A stretch of DNA of 64,000 nt, from the NCBI GenBank assembly GCA_902729315.2, contig LR746265.1:7136892-7200891 (forward strand), read 5' to 3'. How positions within the stretch are numbered: the stretch's first letter is position 1; each line of letters begins with the position of its first letter. The translations under genes and the position numbers were made by a program. A model generated the notes under the pieces. It had not been told where the DNA came from. It saw only the letters and a list, made by a program, of their open reading frames with translations, and searched no databases. This document shows positions 35,864 through 48,089 of this stretch, one piece after another. This DNA comes from Spirodela intermedia (lineage: Eukaryota; Streptophyta; Magnoliopsida; Alismatales; Araceae).

Positions 35864-38800
35864 TCATCTCTCCCGGGAGGGTCCCGGGAGGTGGGACCCA
35901 CTCCGGGAGAGCAGCATGTCCTTGATCTCCTTGTAGCTCCGCAGCTCCTCCAGGGCGTCAGCCGCCCGCCGGGCCGCATAGAAGCTCGAGGCCCCGCCGC
36001 CACTGCCGCCACCACCCTCCCGGTCATGGCCGGGTCCTGCCGCCCGAGACGAGTAGCTCTGGTCCTGCCGCAGCGGCGGGGCCGTCTTCAGCATGTGTAC
36101 AAGCATACCAACAGCAGCCTCCTGGGACGTCCAGGACGACACAGATGATGATGCCAGCTGATTCTCTGAGGCCGCCTTTCCGTCGGTGGCTCTGCTCAAG
36201 AAACAGGGCAGACCCCAATAGGATGTTTTTCTATAAACAGAAGAAAAGGAATTTCGTGTTTCCAAAATTATAAACTGGGGACAATAAAATTGAGATAACT
36301 GAAAGTGTTTGATGACGAAAACACATCACTGTTGACCCTCTCAGTGCATGAAGGATGATGATGTTTTTCAAGCCAACCTCCAACTCGCAGAAAGAGTTGA
36401 CCCTCCTAAGCAGAGACTAGAACAAGATTGAGCAATCCGAACCTCATCTTGCAAAGTCAAAACCCCCTTGAGCCCATAGATGATGATCACTTGGCTATCA
36501 TGCCTTCTAAATAGTGTGGAATGAAGACTCAAAGTCAGAGCTACAATGGACTGCTAAAGATCACATGAGATGAATATCTCTGAGACATACTTGGAAAAAT
36601 ACATACACTATGGGGAATCTCAAGCAGTCATGTTTCTCTCCGCCATGGATGTTGACTTTTCAGTTCAATACTAATCACATGTCAGAGAAGCAAAGAGAGA
36701 ACTTTGGGAAGCCTACTTAGGTCAATGGTACAACTTTAATGCAACACGCTGCTTTTCTTAGAAATCAAATCATACTATCAGTGACGGGGATATTACTGTT
36801 CAGTTCCATGAATATGCAAAACTAATCAAGACGAAGGGGTTCTGACCCAACACATGATATTCCCATCGTTACTCATCCTAAACCTTTGGTCAATGGTAAA
36901 AACTAATGAATTCTTCATTAAAATTCAGCACAATTGCTCTTTCAAGTTCCTTTCAAAAGGAGGTAAAAACTCACATTTCTATTCATGGGCACACCTCTGC
37001 TTCAACAATGCATCAGAATGCTCAAGGCATTGATCATCTCCCCTCATCTGCTCCCAGTCTTCAACAAAATCGTACAGCTAAACACAACAATCATAATATC
37101 TTGATGTGTCTGAACCAAACATGTTATTAGCTGTGAAACATCCTCTGTTCTTATCGATGAGCTCCCTCAAATAAATCAACCCAATTTACTCTTATTTCAT
37201 TTGCTCCTAGGGTCTACAGTATGCATGAGCTTTATATGCGTCATTAGCTAATAAAAGGGCAATGATGTTCTAACGCATCTCTAGAAACCTCAATTTACCA
37301 CTGCCGAAATTGCATCTTCCCACATTATTTCATATTTCTCTTTGTGTGGCCGCGACCTTGTTCTAACAACCATTTTCTACACATATTCTACTCATTGAAG
37401 GACTATTTTCCAGGTCCTACACCTATCGATCTCCCACTATTTTATGCATATCTACCTCCCTTGCCATCCTCTGAGATTGAGCGTTGACCTACCCACTTGC
37501 ATTCAGAGAGGCCACATGCAAAGTGCAGAGTGCGTCAAATCCCTGTTGCATATCATTTGGTTCTCTTGGTTAGACATGATGAAGTTGTGAAGCTCCTAGT
37601 CTGGAGAAATCTCATGGAGGAACGCTCTCTTCACTCCCAATTTACATCACATTTTCAATGTAGCGCCCACCAGATGGTATGGTCCTTTTTGTCCTATGTT
37701 TGACCTATTTGTGTTAGAATCCTTTCTATTGGTGTTCACTATGATTGGCCTCCTATCTATCTAGATATCAAAAGATGTCTGCTCCAGTTGTCATATCAAA
37801 GAAGTCAACCTGGACCATCATCTCATGCTCATGAGCAAAAACATAATCATGAGAGATCCAAGGGAAAGTTGATTAATGATTGACGAAAGGAAATCTCCCC
37901 ATCTCCAAGTTTTCAGTCAACTCACCATCACTTTCACTTGTTTATGGCCATTTTTTTCTAAATATTTTGTTTATCCAATAACTCTACGACAGAAAATAAG
38001 AAGATTACAAATTTAAAGCATGCTACCCGTTTCTACCGCACAATAGGATACTCAACAGAGATGATGCCCCAACCAACCAGCATGTTCCAAACAAGCTGGA
38101 TACACTGATTTAATTCTCTTAGGATACTGTGAAGCTGGGCCATGCTGACATACTCTGGATCTTTTCTAAGTAGATTAATGCCAAAATATCTGTTCAATAA
38201 GCAGGTCAGTAAACCCAAAAAAAAGGCAACCAATCAATTGCCAAACAAGAAAATAGAAAAAAGAATGAGAAGAAGTGGAACTAAATGCAAAACAAAGGAT
38301 TCATCATCGCAGTCTACTCCATGAGGCAGAATAATTGTGGACCAATGAGCTACTTTTGGGTGAGAATATTGTCAACGAAAAATTAGGGAAGACCACTGTA
38401 ACACACCAAGGAGTTGTGAGAAAATAGACAGGGATGTAGATCGGCACCCTTCATGGAGATGGAGATTGAGGTGGAGGTGGAGCTGGAGGTGGAGTAATAT
38501 TGTCCCAACCAGCACTACCAACCACAGAGATCCCAAAGTATTACCTTCAGCAATCACATCCAGACTGGGATCGGCTGCGGCCTATTTAATTGCATAATCC
38601 AATTCAGCCTTTGATATATTAGATAAATCACCAAACACATGAAGACCTACAGCAATAGAGGGAAAAAAAAAAAAAGTATTTTTTCCGTTCATAGTCCACT
38701 CCTAAGAGCCTCAAGAACAGATAAAAATGGTGAGAATCCCAGAAACATGGGCCTCTATGTCGACCTCCTGATTAACCAACCATCAATATTGAGCTCGGCA

Positions 38801-40630
38801 TACACAAATAACAGCGTTGAACCATATCAGCTGATGTATGCCAATGTTGTTATTTAGTGTGGCGTGAGGTTTAAAAAAAAAAAAACCATGGGAGAAAAAA
38901 AAGACATTCACTCCTTGGTCATATCAGCTGATGTATGGCAAAGAAGAACAGCAAGAGAGCTAGAGACTGCAGTGATGGCAGAAAGAACGGGGAAGAAGAC
39001 CCACCTCCGCTGCGTATCAGGAACATCAACATCATCAACAGCAAAGGGGCACGAATCATCAAGGTCATCCTGGAATGATAGTTTACTAGAACTCCTTGAG
39101 AAGCCAACTCTAGGAGAACCGCCACAGCTGGACAAAACCCCAGAGAATCGCCCTGAATCATCTCTTGCATCTCTAATGCCCTGCGAGATATGGAAATAAA
39201 ATGACATTGGCCATCATATTCATCACAGTTACAATGTTTTGGCGAAGAATTCAGAGAAAATGTACCTTCTGCAGTGAACTGGGCAGGCTGGGAGAGATCT
39301 CTGACAGTTTAAATCCCTCCACTCTGCGAAATGATCTGATCTCAGGGGAGTCCTCGGATGAGTTGTCTGCCCTTGCGACCCTTGGAGATGGTGGTGGCAA
39401 GGAACTCCTAGTAGGATCAGACAGATTAGGAGCGCGGCTATATACAGGAATGCTTCCCGTCACTGGCAATGGAATGGTCACGGGAGCAGTCTCCGACTGC
39501 AACCTACGATGAAGATTCCCAGAGTGGGTGGGAGGAGAAGGGGATGGAGATGGGGAGAAAGGGGGCGAGAGCGGGTACTCATTGAAGCTCGTGCTTCCCT
39601 TCCTACTAGAGCCCAGCTGCTGGTGGCCGCCGACAATCCGTTGTCCGAAGACGCCCATCGGGGAAGCATGCAACTCCGACGCAGAAAGTTGGGAGCCGCT
39701 GAGGGGATGGTGCGCCATCGGAGTGCTGGTCCAGCTGTGTGGCCGTGACATATGACCCGACCCAAATCTGAGGATTCCCCTCGCCGGAGATGAGGCTGGC
39801 TGAACAAATCCCTCGTTCGAAGGCAGAGAAGAAGGAAAGGCTCTCGATGGGCCGGCGGCGGCGGGGCTGCAGACGTAGTCGGTGATGATCCTCGGCGGGA
39901 ATAGAGACGACGATTCCAAGTTGAATTCAGAGAGGTCGTGACGGTAGACGACAGAAACGGTAATCTGGCCGAACTGGGTCTCCACGGCGGCGAAATCGTA
40001 ATGCTTCATCTCATCTTCCTCGGCCCGGGTGAAAGGTTCGGCGAAGGAGGAGACCCTGTAGCTAAGATTGAAATTGCAATTCTGGTTCTGGTTGTGGTGG
40101 TGGGGGTGAAGATTATTAAGAGTGGCGGCGCTAAGCATGCGGAATGCCTTGTAAGCAGGAAGTAGGCGGAGAACGGCGTAGACGGAACGCAGCAGGACGA
40201 CGCATTTCTTGTAGGTCCTCTTGTAGAAGGCGGCGGCGGCCTCAGCGGAGGAGGAGGAGAACGCGGTGGCCGCCCGGAATGGCGACGACGGCGTGGAGGG
40301 GTGAGAAGACGAAGACGACGACGATGATGGCTCGTAGTGGACGGTCCAGCGCTCGAGGACCGATTCAGAATCGGTGGCGTCGCGGAGGAGGAGGACATCG
40401 ACGACCATGGGGTCGGCAACGCTGCGGTGCCACAAGCCGAGGTTCTCCAACGCTGCAGGAGGGTCGCCCAGAGCGAGATTGAACCAGCGATCTCTCTTCC
40501 TCGACTTGTCCCCTCCCGCTCTGCTGCCGGCGAGGAGGTGGGGCACGCGGGAGTCGAGTACCACTTGGAGAAGCTTCAGGAAGAAGTTGCTGATGATCTG
40601 CTCGGTGCGCCCGGACTCGGCGCCCGCCAT
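35864..40630 (-). CDS. ATG13: Autophagy-related protein 13 (ATG13)
   Basis: ATG13 is the regulatory subunit of the ATG1 kinase complex that starts autophagosome formation. Three coding exons: 40,630-39,266, 39,180-39,005 and 36,191-35,864, giving about 622 residues, a normal plant length. Splice sites read AAG^GTACAT / CGCAG^GGC and CGGAG^GTGGG / GAGCAG^AGCC; phases 0 and 2 fit. The N-terminus GRTEQIISNFFLKLLQVVLDSRVP and WFNLALGDPPAALENLGLWH begin the HORMA domain (about residues 5-235, ending near FPPRIITDYV). A long Ser/Pro-rich disordered part follows. Exon 2 has DDLDDSCPFAVDDVD. Exon 3 has the conserved AAVGMLVHMLKTAPPLRQD and ALEELRSYKEIKDMLLS. An in-frame ATG exists upstream at 40,804, but 40,630 fits the family start. 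Intron 2 is 2.8 kb; a small extra exon cannot be excluded. Kinase-complex and ATG1-binding roles are from family knowledge. Confidence 0.92.
36192..39004 (-). other. ATG13 intron 2, 2.8 kb, repeat-bearing
   Basis: Holds a copy of the dispersed repeat seen at 11.4 kb (about 37,220-37,350), a poly-A run near 38,659 and scattered chance frames such as 38,033-38,233 (minus). I saw no nested gene. Confidence 0.6.
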
Positions 40631-41130
40631 TGCTGCTCCCAGAGAAGGTCCTTGGGCGCGGGGTCGTAGGGCTACTCCTGCTGCGGCAATCTCCCCCTTT
40701 CCACGGTGGGCAAAGATCGGCCTACCTTCTGCGCAACCGCGGCGGCCCCGCAGCACAAATCCGACATCTCGAATCGTCCCGGTACCGGCGACGAGCAGAG
40801 GCACGACCGAAAGGGGGACGACGACGACGACGCGGACGAGAACGAAAACGAGGGGGAAGAAATCAAGGGCAGTCGTGAGGAAGCAATCGTCGTCATCGGC
40901 AGAACCAACCCAGGTCTCTCCAAGCCAAACCCGGCGCCTTTACGTCTCCAGGAGGAGCAGCCGAAGGGATGCCGAGGACGGTTCCATAATTTGAACAGGA
41001 AGGAGAACAGAAGCCGTGGAAACAATGGAAACCTCGCCGGAGAAGCCGCCGAGAAGAGGAAGGGGGGGGAAGGAAGAGAGGAGGGATGGAGAGTTGAACG
41101 ACGATTGGGTCGGTCGGTGACGCATCTGCA
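40631..41130 (-). promoter_or_regulatory. ATG13 leader and promoter region
   Basis: GC-rich leader upstream of the start codon. The ATG13 frame stays open to 40,804 without a stop, so an N-terminally extended form of 58 extra residues is possible on paper. Sequence becomes AT-rich (TTTATTTATTTATTTATATA) at 41,142-41,165, where a TATA element on the minus strand could lie. Confidence 0.4.
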
Positions 41131-41165
41131 CCTGTACGCTATTAATTTATTTATTTATTTATATA

Positions 41166-41942
41166 CCCCTCCCCCTTAATGAGACAATAAAATAATGTTT
41201 TAGTAACTTTTTACCCGCATCAAGAAAATACCTTTTTTATAATTTATTTGCATATAACAGCATGGGATGCGACTATTTGAGGCATTTTCGCCTATAAATT
41301 AAATTAACTTTTTGCCCGTATCTTCGTCGCAGAAAATGACGGATTTTTAGGGGGTTTATTTATTAGATATTTTATTGTTGACCCTTTCTGTCAGAAGGTA
41401 GCCCCCCTCGCGTAAGGAGGCAAGCCTACAATAAATTATTCTAGCGAGGTACTAGTGAATGAATAAATTTATATGTTGGCAAATATTAAATTATTACGTG
41501 GTGTATTTTACAGGCCATTAAAGTAGTAAGTAAATAAGGCGTCGACCGTTACAGAAGCTGTGAAGGCGTTGAGAAACTGGCGAGGACGATGAGGAATGAT
41601 GTGGGCCCCCCGGCATTAACTCTCAATGGGCCTAATTGGGCTGGGCCCGCTAATTCCTTGGATAATCCTGATTCACATTTGATCGCGCAACATGGGCCAT
41701 GGCGCTAATATGGGCCCAGCCTTATCCACTCACTTGGGCTTCTTGTAAAGCTTTCAACACAAATTAGGTTTATATGATTATATTTCCACAAGTAATTTAT
41801 TTTATCTTTTTATAAATGAAAAAAATTCCCAAAATGGGATGACTCAAACCCCAAATAAATCCAGCATGAGTTTTCTTTTCCTTTTTTGCCCTCTATTAAA
41901 ATTCATTTGAAGCCCCAAAGGAGCAATTATCCAACCCAATTT

Positions 41943-41976
<34 letters not shown>

Positions 41977-42790
41977 CATTATTTATTCTTAAATCCAAAG
42001 ACTAGATGTTTGGTTTTGTGAGAACCCTGAATCCACCATACAAACTAACCTAAAACCATAAATGTAGGCGTTGACTTGTTAAAATAATGAAGAATAACAT
42101 CGAGAGTTACCAAGAATAGTAGCCTAATGATTGGTTGACTTGAATCCAAAGTTAATATAAATATTGTTTGCAGAAAACTAATATGTAGACTTGTGTAAAT
42201 CCTCAAATCTAGTATTTGGAACAAGATACGGAACCGTGCCAGATTTTAGTATGGTTTATCTTATCTTATGCATGAAGTTGACTCTACTTGAAAAGGATTT
42301 TAATGAAATATTAAATAAAATGAAAAGACCAAATTAGCCATTTTGATTCCTCTTTTGGGCGACTTGGGGCCAACAAATGAGGGAAAATCAGCCTTTATTC
42401 GACATTTCATCATGAATAATTTAATAAAATTGCATTCTAGGGGGTAAGTCAACTCGTTAAGGTAAATAAGTCAACATGTTTGACTTGGTGGCAAAGATAT
42501 CTCACACGAAAAATAGAACACGGTAGGTGGGATAATGTACTTATCCCACATGAAGCGGTATGTTTAATCGCGGTTATGGTGAATATCGTCAGGGGGAGCG
42601 GTGAGTAGAACACCGAATAGGAAGGTACCACTAGTTCATCGCGACTCGTACAACTCGCAGCAGATCAAACAGGCTGGTGAAGCCGGACTGGAGAGGATGG
42701 CGCCATGTAAAACGAAGAATTATACGACAAGGAAGGGAAGAGCTCTACCCGGGGAGGCGGCGGCGAAGCCCCGGAAAGGAAAGTCTCCTC
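41166..42790. other. Intergenic between ATG13 5' end and the RING-H2 gene 3' end
   Basis: No gene seen. It includes an (ATT)n microsatellite at about 41,948-41,976 and repeated GGGCC-containing phrases (41,600-41,760) of a kind often seen in old LTR sequence. Confidence 0.5.
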
Positions 42791-42792
42791 CT

Positions 42793-43377
42793 TTATGATC
42801 GAGGGCGGGTTCCGTGCTCCGTCTCCGGCGCTGGGGAGCTCTGACAGATGATGGCCCGGCAGACGGGGCAGCAGGGCGGCGCGTTCCTGTGCAGGGGCTT
42901 CGAAAGGGCGGTGGCGGCGGAGGAGGAGGACGCCCACCAACCTTCGACGCACTCGGCGTGGAAGCCGTGCCGGCACGGCGGCAGCACCCTGACGGCGTCG
43001 CCGTCGGCGAACTCCGACAGGCATATGGCGCACACGGCGGCGGACCCCACCAGCTCCGTCTCCCCCGCCGCGTACACCGTCGGAGGACCGCCCGCGCCAC
43101 TGCTGCTCACGGCGGCGGTGACGGCCTTCCCCGGGTGGCCTTCGGGCGGCGTGCGGCAGAGCCGGCGGAGCAAGAACCGGGCGGCGGCCATTAGCAGGAG
43201 GCCGAGGACGAAGGCCGAAAACAGGATACCCATCACCACCGCCATGTTGGCGCCGTAGTTAGTGGCGCTCCTGAACGGCCCCCACGAGCTGTTGTTCCCG
43301 CTAGGGGCTTGCCCACTGCCGCCATAGCCCCCGGATTCTGTGGGAGGGGCCGCCTCGACCATCTCACCGTACCTCAT
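42793..43377 (-). CDS. ATL-type RING-H2 E3 ubiquitin ligase
   Basis: A single-exon, 194-residue membrane-anchored RING-H2 protein, the architecture of plant ATL E3 ligases. Residues 1-44 are Gly/Ser-rich; a hydrophobic segment (about 45-70, AVVMGILFSAFVLGLLLMAA) is followed by basic RRLCR. The RING-H2 spans about 116-173: CAIC, then 15 residues, PPCRHGFHAEC (C-x-H-x2-H-x2-C), and CPVC. The conserved Trp after the sixth ligand is present (VEGW). The spacing between the sixth and seventh zinc ligands is 26 residues (VEGWWASSSS..NAPPC), against about 10 in canonical ATLs. The usual GLD motif is replaced by TELVG. Two in-frame Met codons (residues 1 and 6) could start. Substrate unknown. Confidence 0.88.
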   Translation of the reverse strand: MRYGEMVEAAPPTESGGYGGSGQAPSGNNSSWGPFRSATNYGANMAVVMGILFSAFVLGLLLMAAARFLLRRLCRTPPEGHPGKAVTAAVSSSGAGGPPTVYAAGETELVGSAAVCAICLSEFADGDAVRVLPPCRHGFHAECVEGWWASSSSAATALSKPLHRNAPPCCPVCRAIICQSSPAPETEHGTRPRS

Positions 43378-43386
43378 TGCACTAGC

Positions 43387-43413
43387 GAGAGAGAGAGAGA
43401 GAGAGAGAGAGAG
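43387..43413. repeat. (GA)n in the RING-H2 gene leader
   Basis: About 13 GA units only 10 bp upstream of the start codon, so the transcript would carry a (UC)n tract immediately before its AUG. Such tracts are common in plant 5' leaders and are bound by BPC/GAGA-type factors (established knowledge). Confidence 0.8.
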
Positions 43414-44250
43414 GAGTCTCTCGGGGGAAAGGGAGAGTGGGTAAAAGAGAAGAGAGCTCCTCCGAAAGAGGAAACTAATTAGCTGGGTTCAGCCGGTGAA
43501 GGACGCCACTAAACACCTCGCCACCTTCTGTCGTTCCACAGTGGCAGACGGAGAAGATGGTTCCTTCCCTCTGCGCCGCCGATAACCTAGAGAAGAAGCT
43601 CCCGGGGGGCGGGGGGGTTCCTCGACGGCGGAGAGGATTTCCTCAATTATCCGTCGTTTCTTAGGGAGCCCGCAAGGAACAGTGAGGAAAGGGGTTGTGG
43701 GGGACTGGGAGGACCTTCGTCCTCACTCTCCCGCATCTCGGACGAGGGGGAAGGGCTGTCGCTTAGCCATTAAACCCCTCCACCTTCTCTTTGCGGACCC
43801 CCCCACCAATTCTCTCGTCTTCTCCTCGTTGTCCTCCTCCTGCGGCTTCAGATCGGATTCAGATACGGTTCCTAGCGTCGTCTTCCTGCCCCCCGCCCTC
43901 AGGGTAACGGCACCTTGGGCCCCCCTCGGCCACCTGCTCCCTCGCCAAGAGCGAAGAGGAGATAGAGAGAGAGAGAGAGAGAGATGGTAGCGCGCAGGAA
44001 GGGTGGTGCAGGGGGTTGAGCAGGTGGTGGCGGCGGCAGCGCAAATGGGGTAGAGGGTCACCGGGGTCGGGCGGCGGAGTATGCCCTGAGCGGCGCGGCG
44101 CCGCCGGACTCGGCATTAATGAGGAAGGGAGAAGAGATAAGAAGCGGTGGCAACGACGATGACGACGACGAAGAGTCGAGTAGGCGGCTGCAGGGTCTGG
44201 CAGACTTCACGGGGACATGTTCCTCCGCCGCTCGTTTGCTGGTCCACGTG
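43414..44250 (-). promoter_or_regulatory. RING-H2 leader and promoter region
   Basis: GC-rich, purine/pyrimidine-skewed sequence with a second GA tract at 43,965-43,983. Open frames here (43,682-43,990 plus; 43,723-44,116 minus) overlap one another on both strands and match nothing; I read the region as leader and promoter. Confidence 0.45.
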
Positions 44251-45796
44251 GGGTAGCGTGGTCAGCTCGGTCACTCAATACGGCTGCTGGTGACCGCACT
44301 CCACACTTTCAGGCGCCAAGTAATTAGAAGATAAGTAAGGCGAATAATCCGATTAACCACCGATAGGCGGATCAAGGCGTAATTAACTGATGACCGCTGA
44401 CCGCTGACCGATTACACGCAGGAATCCTTCACAAGATCGGTCATCAAGCAAAACCCTGATTGAGCAGACTTCTCTAACATGGTTCAATCAAATTTTGGAA
44501 AAAAAATATTTATCTTAATATACATACCACAAAGAATGGAGGAAAATGAGATATTTGTATAGGTAATAGCTATTTTTGGAAAAAACATTTGCCTCAATAT
44601 ACATACCATAAAAAATGGAGAGAAAATAAAATATTTTTTATAAATAATAACTAATATTTGGGGTGATGGTTGATGACTGTGAAAGCCTAAGTTTTTTTGA
44701 TGATGACAACATATAATAAAAATTAATTTATATAATTTACATTGCTAAAATTTTCTTATTAAAGAAAAAATTAAAGCAAGAGGGATCAAAAACTATGCTT
44801 GTTAAAATTGAGGAATTCACTTAAGATTAAAATTAGTCAGTATTTATGTTTGAACTTGAATGAAGTGATTTTATATGAAAATATTTGACAAAAAATAGGG
44901 ATGCAACTACTCATTAGAAAGCTTACTAAAGAGAAAAAAAACCACAAGTTGTACATCAAAATTCAAAGTTTTCATTTTTTTATATACTTTACATATATTT
45001 ATGCGTATTTTTAGAGTTTAAATTTTTAGTATGATATGTGACACATATTCAACCATGTGAATGTTGAGTGTCCCATTGCATTAGATATCAGAGGCAGCAT
45101 AATACAACTTATAAAATGAATAACTTGTTACTTTAACTTAGAGAGTGAAAAAAATAACTTGAGAGGAAAAAAATTGAGAAAAAAAAACTTAAAACATCCA
45201 CCACCTTCTTCTAAAGAGGCCAAGCTTCATTATTCCACCCTCCAATATTGAATAGTAATGTCAACCGATTTTAATTAATTAGTGTTAATCTCGTTTGGGC
45301 CCACAAACTGAATCAAAAATAAATTGACTAGAATTTTTATTCTATTATTAAGGCAGTTAAAGCCTATAATTCAATTTCTATTTTATTAAGAATTTTGTAA
45401 AACCCAAGAAAGTGGTCATATCATACAAAATATTTGAAGAGCTGAATAGATCTGCCAACCAAACCACTATAAAAATAATGTGTTTAATGCATATTTTGTT
45501 ATCTAGTTCCTAAAGATTAAGAAATAAGAATAAATTATATAACTAAAATTAAAATAGAACTGTATTAATTTATACCACCCTCTTGGTGAAGTGGTGTCAT
45601 ATATAATTCAACAATAGTAAGATAATCATGTGGTATAATAAATGGAATTAAAAAATAATTAAAATTATTTGGTTTAATTCAGGCTAGTTGGAAAAAAAAT
45701 CAAAATATCATATATCATGACCCATCAAATATTTGGCTGAGTTGGAAAATGGTCAACTCAAGATATGAAGAGGGAAGAGGGTTGGATAGTTTTAAG

Positions 45797-45842
45797 CCCC
45801 CCTCCCCTCCCCTCCCCTCCCCTCCCCTCTCCTCTCTCTCCC
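45797..45842. repeat. (CCCCT)n tract, G-rich on the minus strand
   Basis: Seven or so CCCCT units followed by CTCTCTCCCC. The minus strand has regularly spaced runs of four G and could form a G-quadruplex; the plus strand could form an i-motif. Confidence 0.85.
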
Positions 45843-47854
45843 CTAAATTATACAAATTATTTATATGCCTCTCTCTTTTTTCTCTCGTACCCTTTGGTCA
45901 CCTCTTGAGCATGCCTTTCTTATTATCTAGTCTTTTAATTGGCTTCTCTCTAAATGACTAACTCAACCATAGTTAAGGATGGTTAATAATTCATTTTGAT
46001 GAAGATAAGGACAAACTTGACCTAGCACCAAAATCCCTTTTTTTTTTTTTTTCCTTCTCTCTCTATTTCTTAAGAAAGAAGGTACATCTTCAAGGAAAGA
46101 CATCTCATTTTAAAATTAAAGTGATGGAAAATTTTCAAATAATAATGGAGTAATTTGCATACCATTCATGTTGGATGTTAAAGATGCATTATTTCTAGGG
46201 GAAATTTTCAACGAAAATAAGTAAAAACTACACCTAGGCCAAGTGATATTTACTGAATAAGGTATATTTTGTGTTCAGCCTTTAAATGCATATATTTTTT
46301 ATGATGAAAAATACTCATAGGAATAGTTAAAATATTACATTTTGATTATTACTTATTATGCTTGATCTATGTTACATGAGTATGAGTTTAATTGAATGTA
46401 AATTCATAAATAACTAAAAGTAATAATTCCAAATATGTAAATAATAATTCAAAGAATATAGCCGTGAATTATGATGTTAAATCATATAATTTGGTAATTT
46501 TTTTATTAAGTGAAATTATTAATTTATATATTATTGTAGAAACTATTATTTTTTAGAAAAACTACCATTGTGAGCAAATAATTATTAACACATCCAAAGT
46601 AATGAGAATATTTAAAATAAAATTTGAGTAAGGAAGCTTGTTTAGTCTAATGAGTTTTCATTGATCATGCTATATCATTACGTTCAAATGATTTTGATAT
46701 TGAATTAATTGGTTGAGTTCATATTGCTCACACTACTAGTTATGGCTTTTTAAATATCAATTCACTCATCTAAAAAATAATTATAAATATTATGTATCAT
46801 TGAAGTTATGATTTTACATGTTGAGATCATGATTTAATATATCTACTTAATGATTGTAATTCATTAGAGAAGATTTGAACATTTTTAATATCAAATCATT
46901 ACTTTATTTAGATATATCAATTATATTTTGATATTAATCATTTTTTATCAAACTTGATCAGACCAATATGCTTTGGGTAATAATATATATTGTTGTTTAA
47001 CAATCGTCTTATTGATTTCTCATAAAGGATATTAGAGCTCTTAAAAGACATCATATTACTTTCAAGTCATATAAATTTCTAATTAATTTTGAAATTTAAA
47101 TGTTGAGAGATAGTGGGAAACCCTATGAGAGTTTTGAATGATATTTCTATGTAAATTCAACACTCATCCAATGGCTAAATAGTAATGAATGATCAACTCT
47201 GAACCCTTGTACATTCTCAAAAGCTTCATTCATCTTTTTGTATTAAAAAAAAAAAAAAAAAGAGTTTGAGAGGTCTTCCTTGTTGGTAAGACAACACAAA
47301 TACAACTCATTAAGGAACAAATTAAAAATATACAATATATTTCTTGACCAAATCAAAGCAATAATGACTTCCACATTCAGTCAACATCCATACAAAAATA
47401 GAAAAGTAAGAACTAAGTCCTTAATGTGACATCATCATCTTCATTGAATTTCTAGACATACTAGATGCATTCTTCTAAAATCAATCCAGGCATAGTGACA
47501 TATTTTATTATTTTTATGTGAACAAATGTGATTAAATATTAATTTAATCACTGAAGATAGATGACCATGTAATGAACTATTGACCACTTAGAGTCATGAA
47601 TTTGGAAGAGAATTTTAGGATAAAATTATATGAGAACTGATCTTGTAATTAGTGATTGTGATTAGTGGACAATCAATCTAGTGAATATAAAAATAGAATT
47701 ATTCTTATAGAGTGGATATAAGCAATGGGCCCAATCATTGTCACATACCCTCCCCTTTTGAACTCAAACCTAAAATATAATATATTGCATGCTAATTAAA
47801 TAAATATTAATTAGATAATGACTAATTTTAGATGTATTATGGAGGTAGGTAGAG

Positions 47855-47881
47855 CGAGAGAGAGAGAGAGAGAGAGAGAGA
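47855..47881. repeat. (GA)n microsatellite
   Basis: About 13 GA units in AT-rich DNA upstream of the peptidase gene. Confidence 0.9.
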
Positions 47882-48089
47882 AGGCAAGAAAATGACATTT
47901 CGTTATTTAAATTTATTAAAACCCATAATTAATTAACATAAGTGATAGAAAATTAGGATATCATCCATCGAATATCATTAAATTCCGGAGGAGGACAAGT
48001 TAGGCGACATAGACATAATTGTATAATCGATAAGTAGACGTAATTGAAATATATACATTTAATTAATAAAATTTAATCAAACTCTCATT

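Larger units (their letters stand above)
44251..48060. other. AT-rich intergenic region with possible Copia RT scrap
   Basis: Mostly unrecognised. At about 46,165-46,210 the plus strand reads MLDVKDALFLGEIFNE, close to the Copia RT block MDVKNAFLHGEL.EE, without further convincing blocks; it may be a scrap of an old Copia element. Two near-repeats of 'TTTTGGAAAAAA.ATTT.TCTTAATATACATACCA' occur at 44,495 and 44,577. Confidence 0.4.

Noticed and set aside
35864-36265. Separate 133-codon gene on the minus strand
   Set aside because: 36,191-35,864 is the last exon of ATG13 (conserved AAVGMLVHMLKTAPPLRQD); codons before the acceptor are intron.
38908-39207. Separate 99-codon gene on the minus strand
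   Set aside because: Bases 39,005-39,180 are exon 2 of ATG13, with good splice sites on both sides; the rest is intron read-through.
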